From Deltaproteobacteria bacterium (lineage in GTDB: Bacteria > Desulfobacterota > DSM-4660 > Desulfatiglandales > HGW-15), in contig JAFGPH010000219.1 in NCBI GenBank assembly GCA_016926135.1, forward strand, positions 1 through 8,105: a stretch of 8,105 nt of DNA, read 5' to 3'. The notes under the pieces are model-generated. The model had not been told where the DNA came from and did not search any database. It worked only from the letters and a program-made list of their open reading frames with translations. Made by a program: the position numbers and the translations under genes. Below are positions 6,134 through 8,105 of the stretch, in pieces. Position 1 is the first letter of the stretch. Each line of letters begins with the position of its first letter.

Positions 6134-6697
6134 ATGTATAACGCCGGTGATCTGAAAAAGGGACTCAAACTCCAGATCGACAAAGAACCCTACGTCATCA
6201 TCGACTTCCAGTTCGTGAAGCCAGGCAAGGGACAGGCGCTCTATCGCTGCAAGCTTCGCAACATGATCTCCGGTGTCATCATCGACCGGACCTACCGGTC
6301 GGGCGACACCTTTGAGTCCGCCGATCTGGAACAGCGCAAAATGCAGTACCTCTACTACCAGGACAATCAGTACTACTTCATGGATGTTCAAACCTACGAC
6401 CAGTCCGCGCTCGGCACGGAACAGGTGGGGGACGCGAAGAACTACCTGATCGACAACCTGGAGGTGGACATCCTCCTCTTTGCCGGAAGGCCCATAGGGA
6501 TCACCCTGCCCAACTTCGTGGACATCCTGGTGGTCAAATCGGAACCCTGGGCCCGCGGGGATTCCGTTGCCGGCGATAGCAAGCCGGTCGAGCTGGAAAC
6601 GGGTTATACCATCCGGGTGCCGCCCTTTGTGGATGAGGGCATCAAGATCACCGTGGACACACGAACCGGGGAGTATGTCACCCGGGTCAAATCGTAA
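6134..6697 (+). CDS. efp: Translation elongation factor P (EF-P)
   Basis: EF-P (187 residues, normal full length) binds between the P and E sites of stalled ribosomes and promotes peptide bond formation at consecutive prolines. Seen directly: N-terminal KOW-like domain with the loop FVKPGKGQA (27-35). Lys32 at the loop tip is the equivalent of the E. coli lysine that receives the beta-lysyl group. Two OB-like domains follow, with the conserved PNFVDILVV (about 135-143) and the C-terminal signature IKITVDTRTGEYVTRVKS. A lysine rather than arginine at the tip fits EpmA-type, not EarP-type, modification, and the epmA gene follows. The start at 6134 has AAAAGGA about eight bases upstream and a strong promoter before that. 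The stop is TAA at 6695-6697. Confidence 0.97.
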   Translation: MYNAGDLKKGLKLQIDKEPYVIIDFQFVKPGKGQALYRCKLRNMISGVIIDRTYRSGDTFESADLEQRKMQYLYYQDNQYYFMDVQTYDQSALGTEQVGDAKNYLIDNLEVDILLFAGRPIGITLPNFVDILVVKSEPWARGDSVAGDSKPVELETGYTIRVPPFVDEGIKITVDTRTGEYVTRVKS

Positions 6698-6702
6698 GCG
6701 CG

Positions 6703-6754
6703 TGGAGTGCTGGAGTAATGGAGTAACGCGGAAAACAGGAATTCCCGATACTCC
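6703..6754. repeat. Octanucleotide tandem repeat with an inverted partner in the efp-epmA gap
   Basis: Three direct octamers, TGGAGTGC (6703-6710), TGGAGTAA (6711-6718) and TGGAGTAA (6719-6726), start 6 bases after the efp stop. A single inverted copy, ACTCCA, follows at about 6749-6754, so any of the three can pair with it. The outer bases GCGC (6698-6701) and GCGC downstream of ACTCCA can extend the pairing imperfectly. Only three units, so partly chance is possible, but it echoes the other two spacer repeats. Confidence 0.6.
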
Positions 6755-6808
6755 AATGCGCAAACTTTCAAGCTTATCTCACCCCGTCTCAGTTTCTCCT
6801 ACACGCCA

Positions 6809-7744
6809 ATGAATACCCCCGCCGGAGAAGAATTCAGATTGATCACCAAAAAACGTGCTCTCCGGTTGCGTGCCATGACGATCCAGGCCCTCAGACGCTT
6901 TTTCGTCGAGCGCGGGTACCTGGAGGTCGAGACCCCGCACCTGATCCCCGCCCCCGCCCCCGAGGCCCACATCGACGCCGTTCCCGTGGGGGATGCCTTC
7001 CTCCACACCTCGCCGGAACTCTGCATGAAGCGACTCCTCGCAGCGGGTTACCCCAGGCTCTTCCAGATCTGCCAAAGTTTCCGCCAGGGGGAAAGGGGAG
7101 CCCGCCATCTTCCCGAGTTCACCCTTCTGGAGTGGTACGGCGCGGGAATGGACTACCTGGATCTCATGGGGGAATGCGAAGAACTGGTGCTGTTCGTCTC
7201 CCGCGAATTGGGTCTCGGGGAAGGGATCTCCTATCAGGGAACCCATATTGCCCTGCAAGCCCCCTGGGAGAGGCTGACCGTCAGGGCGGCATTCGATCGG
7301 TACACCTCCATGTCTGCCGAGGAGGCCGTGAGAGAAGATCGCTTCGATGAGGTCATGGTGACGGAAATCGAACCCCATCTCGGCACGGGCCGCCCCACTT
7401 TCCTCTGCGACTATCCGGCAGAGCTCGGCGCCCTGGCCAGGGTGAAGAGAAATGACCCCGGCCTCGCAGAGAGATTCGAGCTCTACATGGCCTGCCTGGA
7501 GATCGCCAACGCCTTTTCGGAGCTGACCGACCCCCTGGAACAGCGGGAGAGGTTCGAGAGGGCGCGGGAAGAGCGTCGCAGATCCGAAAAACCGGTCTAT
7601 CCCCTCCCGGAAAAATTCCTCGCCGCCCTTTCCCGCATGCCGGAATGTGCCGGCATCGCCCTGGGGGTGGACCGCCTGATCATGCTTTTTGCCGACGAGA
7701 CCGACATCGCCAATGTCGTCACCTTCACCCCGGAGGAACTCTGA
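6809..7744 (+). CDS. epmA: EF-P--(R)-beta-lysine ligase EpmA (LysRS-like, GenX/PoxA)
   Basis: A class II lysyl-tRNA synthetase paralogue that activates beta-lysine with ATP and attaches it to the EF-P loop lysine. At 311 residues it is only the catalytic core and lacks the N-terminal anticodon-binding OB domain of LysRS, as expected for EpmA. Seen: motif 1 region FFVERGYLEVETPHLIP (31-47), HTSPELCMKRLL (66-77), motif 2 FQICQSFRQGERGARH (85-100; Arg92) followed by LPEFTLLEWY, EIANAFSELTD (231-241), and motif 3 GIALGVDRL (282-290; Arg289). Ala284 in motif 3 matches E. coli EpmA rather than the Gly of LysRS, a position reported to govern alpha- versus beta-lysine choice. The ATG at 6809 has no evident ribosome site; a TTG at 6839 has GGAGAAG eight bases before it and would remove ten residues, so the start is uncertain. 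It directly follows efp. EpmB, which makes beta-lysine, is not in the window. Confidence 0.93.
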   Translation: MNTPAGEEFRLITKKRALRLRAMTIQALRRFFVERGYLEVETPHLIPAPAPEAHIDAVPVGDAFLHTSPELCMKRLLAAGYPRLFQICQSFRQGERGARHLPEFTLLEWYGAGMDYLDLMGECEELVLFVSRELGLGEGISYQGTHIALQAPWERLTVRAAFDRYTSMSAEEAVREDRFDEVMVTEIEPHLGTGRPTFLCDYPAELGALARVKRNDPGLAERFELYMACLEIANAFSELTDPLEQRERFERAREERRRSEKPVYPLPEKFLAALSRMPECAGIALGVDRLIMLFADETDIANVVTFTPEEL

Positions 7745-7793
7745 ACGTTCATTGGGAGCACACCAATCACCCTAATCGTGAAAGGAATCGGAC

Positions 7794-8105
7794 ATGTTTG
7801 AGAAGTGCAGCGAGACCGGATACACCCTTGCGATGGAGGGAATGAAACGCAAGACCCTGGTCTATGGAGACAAGACCCTGATGGCCGAATTCGTAATGGG
7901 GAAAGGCAGATCTTTACCCCGTCACGCCCATCCGCACGAACAGATCGGGTATCTCGTAAAGGGATGGATCCGTCTTTCCATTGGTTCAGAGGAACGCGAC
8001 ATGCTCCCCGGCGACAGTTGGTGTATACCGGGTGGCACGGAGCATGGGGCGGAAATCCTGGAGGACTCCGTCGCCGTGGAGGTGTTCTCGCCTGTGAGAG
8101 AGGAC
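7794..8105 (+). CDS. Small cupin-domain protein, 3'-partial
   Basis: The frame is open for 104 codons from ATG 7794 to the right edge. AAAGGAA (7781-7787) sits six bases before the ATG, a good ribosome site. The protein is a single-domain cupin. Motif 1 is visible as GRSLPRHAHPHEQIGYLVKG (about 38-57), giving likely metal ligands His44, His46 and Glu49 (with His48 adjacent); motif 2 as PGDSWCIPGGTEHGAE (about 72-87), giving the fourth ligand His84. Such small cupins serve as metal-dependent enzymes, sugar-binding or stress proteins; the function cannot be assigned. It starts 49 bp after epmA on the same strand with no terminator between, so it may share that transcript, but no functional link to EF-P modification is evident. 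The stop codon lies beyond the window; known cupins of this type are about 105-120 residues, so little is missing. Confidence 0.85.
   Translation, partial: MFEKCSETGYTLAMEGMKRKTLVYGDKTLMAEFVMGKGRSLPRHAHPHEQIGYLVKGWIRLSIGSEERDMLPGDSWCIPGGTEHGAEILEDSVAVEVFSPVRED

Noticed and set aside
7743..7793. Terminator between epmA and the cupin gene
   Set aside because: Only a 5-bp ATTGG/CCAAT stem and a short palindrome GAACGTTC are visible, with no T-run.

Overview
The window is 8.1 kb of gene-dense, fairly GC-rich bacterial DNA with all intact genes on the + strand. The gene set suggests a Desulfobacterota-type (former Deltaproteobacteria) anaerobe. It combines a Liv-type (HAAT) ABC importer in one cluster with an AMP-forming acyl-CoA ligase, an EF-P/EpmA pair, and intergenic spacers rich in short tandem repeats. 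This taxonomic reading is an inference from gene content and style; no marker gene settles it.

Region 1 (1-5705) is a transporter/ligase cluster. It holds the 3' part of a LivH-type permease (its 5' end is cut by the window edge), a secreted LivK-type solute-binding protein, the two ATPases LivG and LivF (overlapping by 23 bp), and, 4 bp further on, a 601-residue acyl-CoA synthetase. LivM is not in the window. Because the ligase is packed against livF, the imported compound may be a carboxylic acid activated to its CoA thioester rather than (or as well as) a branched-chain amino acid. The binding-protein gene is set off on both sides. Upstream is a long imperfect hairpin made of heptanucleotide repeats. 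Downstream are an intrinsic-terminator-like hairpin and a pair of REP-like palindromes sharing a 12-bp core in opposite orientations. This arrangement could let livK be expressed at a different level from the membrane and ATPase genes.

Region 2 (5706-6133) is a 428-bp gap. It contains a stem-loop just after the ligase gene, a second heptanucleotide-repeat hairpin, and a minus-strand relic of the C-terminus of an iron-containing alcohol dehydrogenase (5'-truncated, with one frameshift). It ends with a near-consensus sigma-70 promoter (TTGACA-N17-TATATT) that should drive efp.

Region 3 (6134-8105) is a translation-factor block: efp (elongation factor P, with a modifiable lysine in its PGKG loop), then epmA (the LysRS-like enzyme that modifies that lysine), then a small cupin gene that runs off the right edge. 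A spacer with three octanucleotide repeats separates efp and epmA.

I do not see a clear new defence, mobile or biosynthetic system. The most unusual material is in the spacers. Three separate gaps contain 7-8-nt tandem repeats followed by inverted copies of the same unit, one gap has a REP-like pair, and one has a decayed alcohol dehydrogenase gene abutting the efp promoter.
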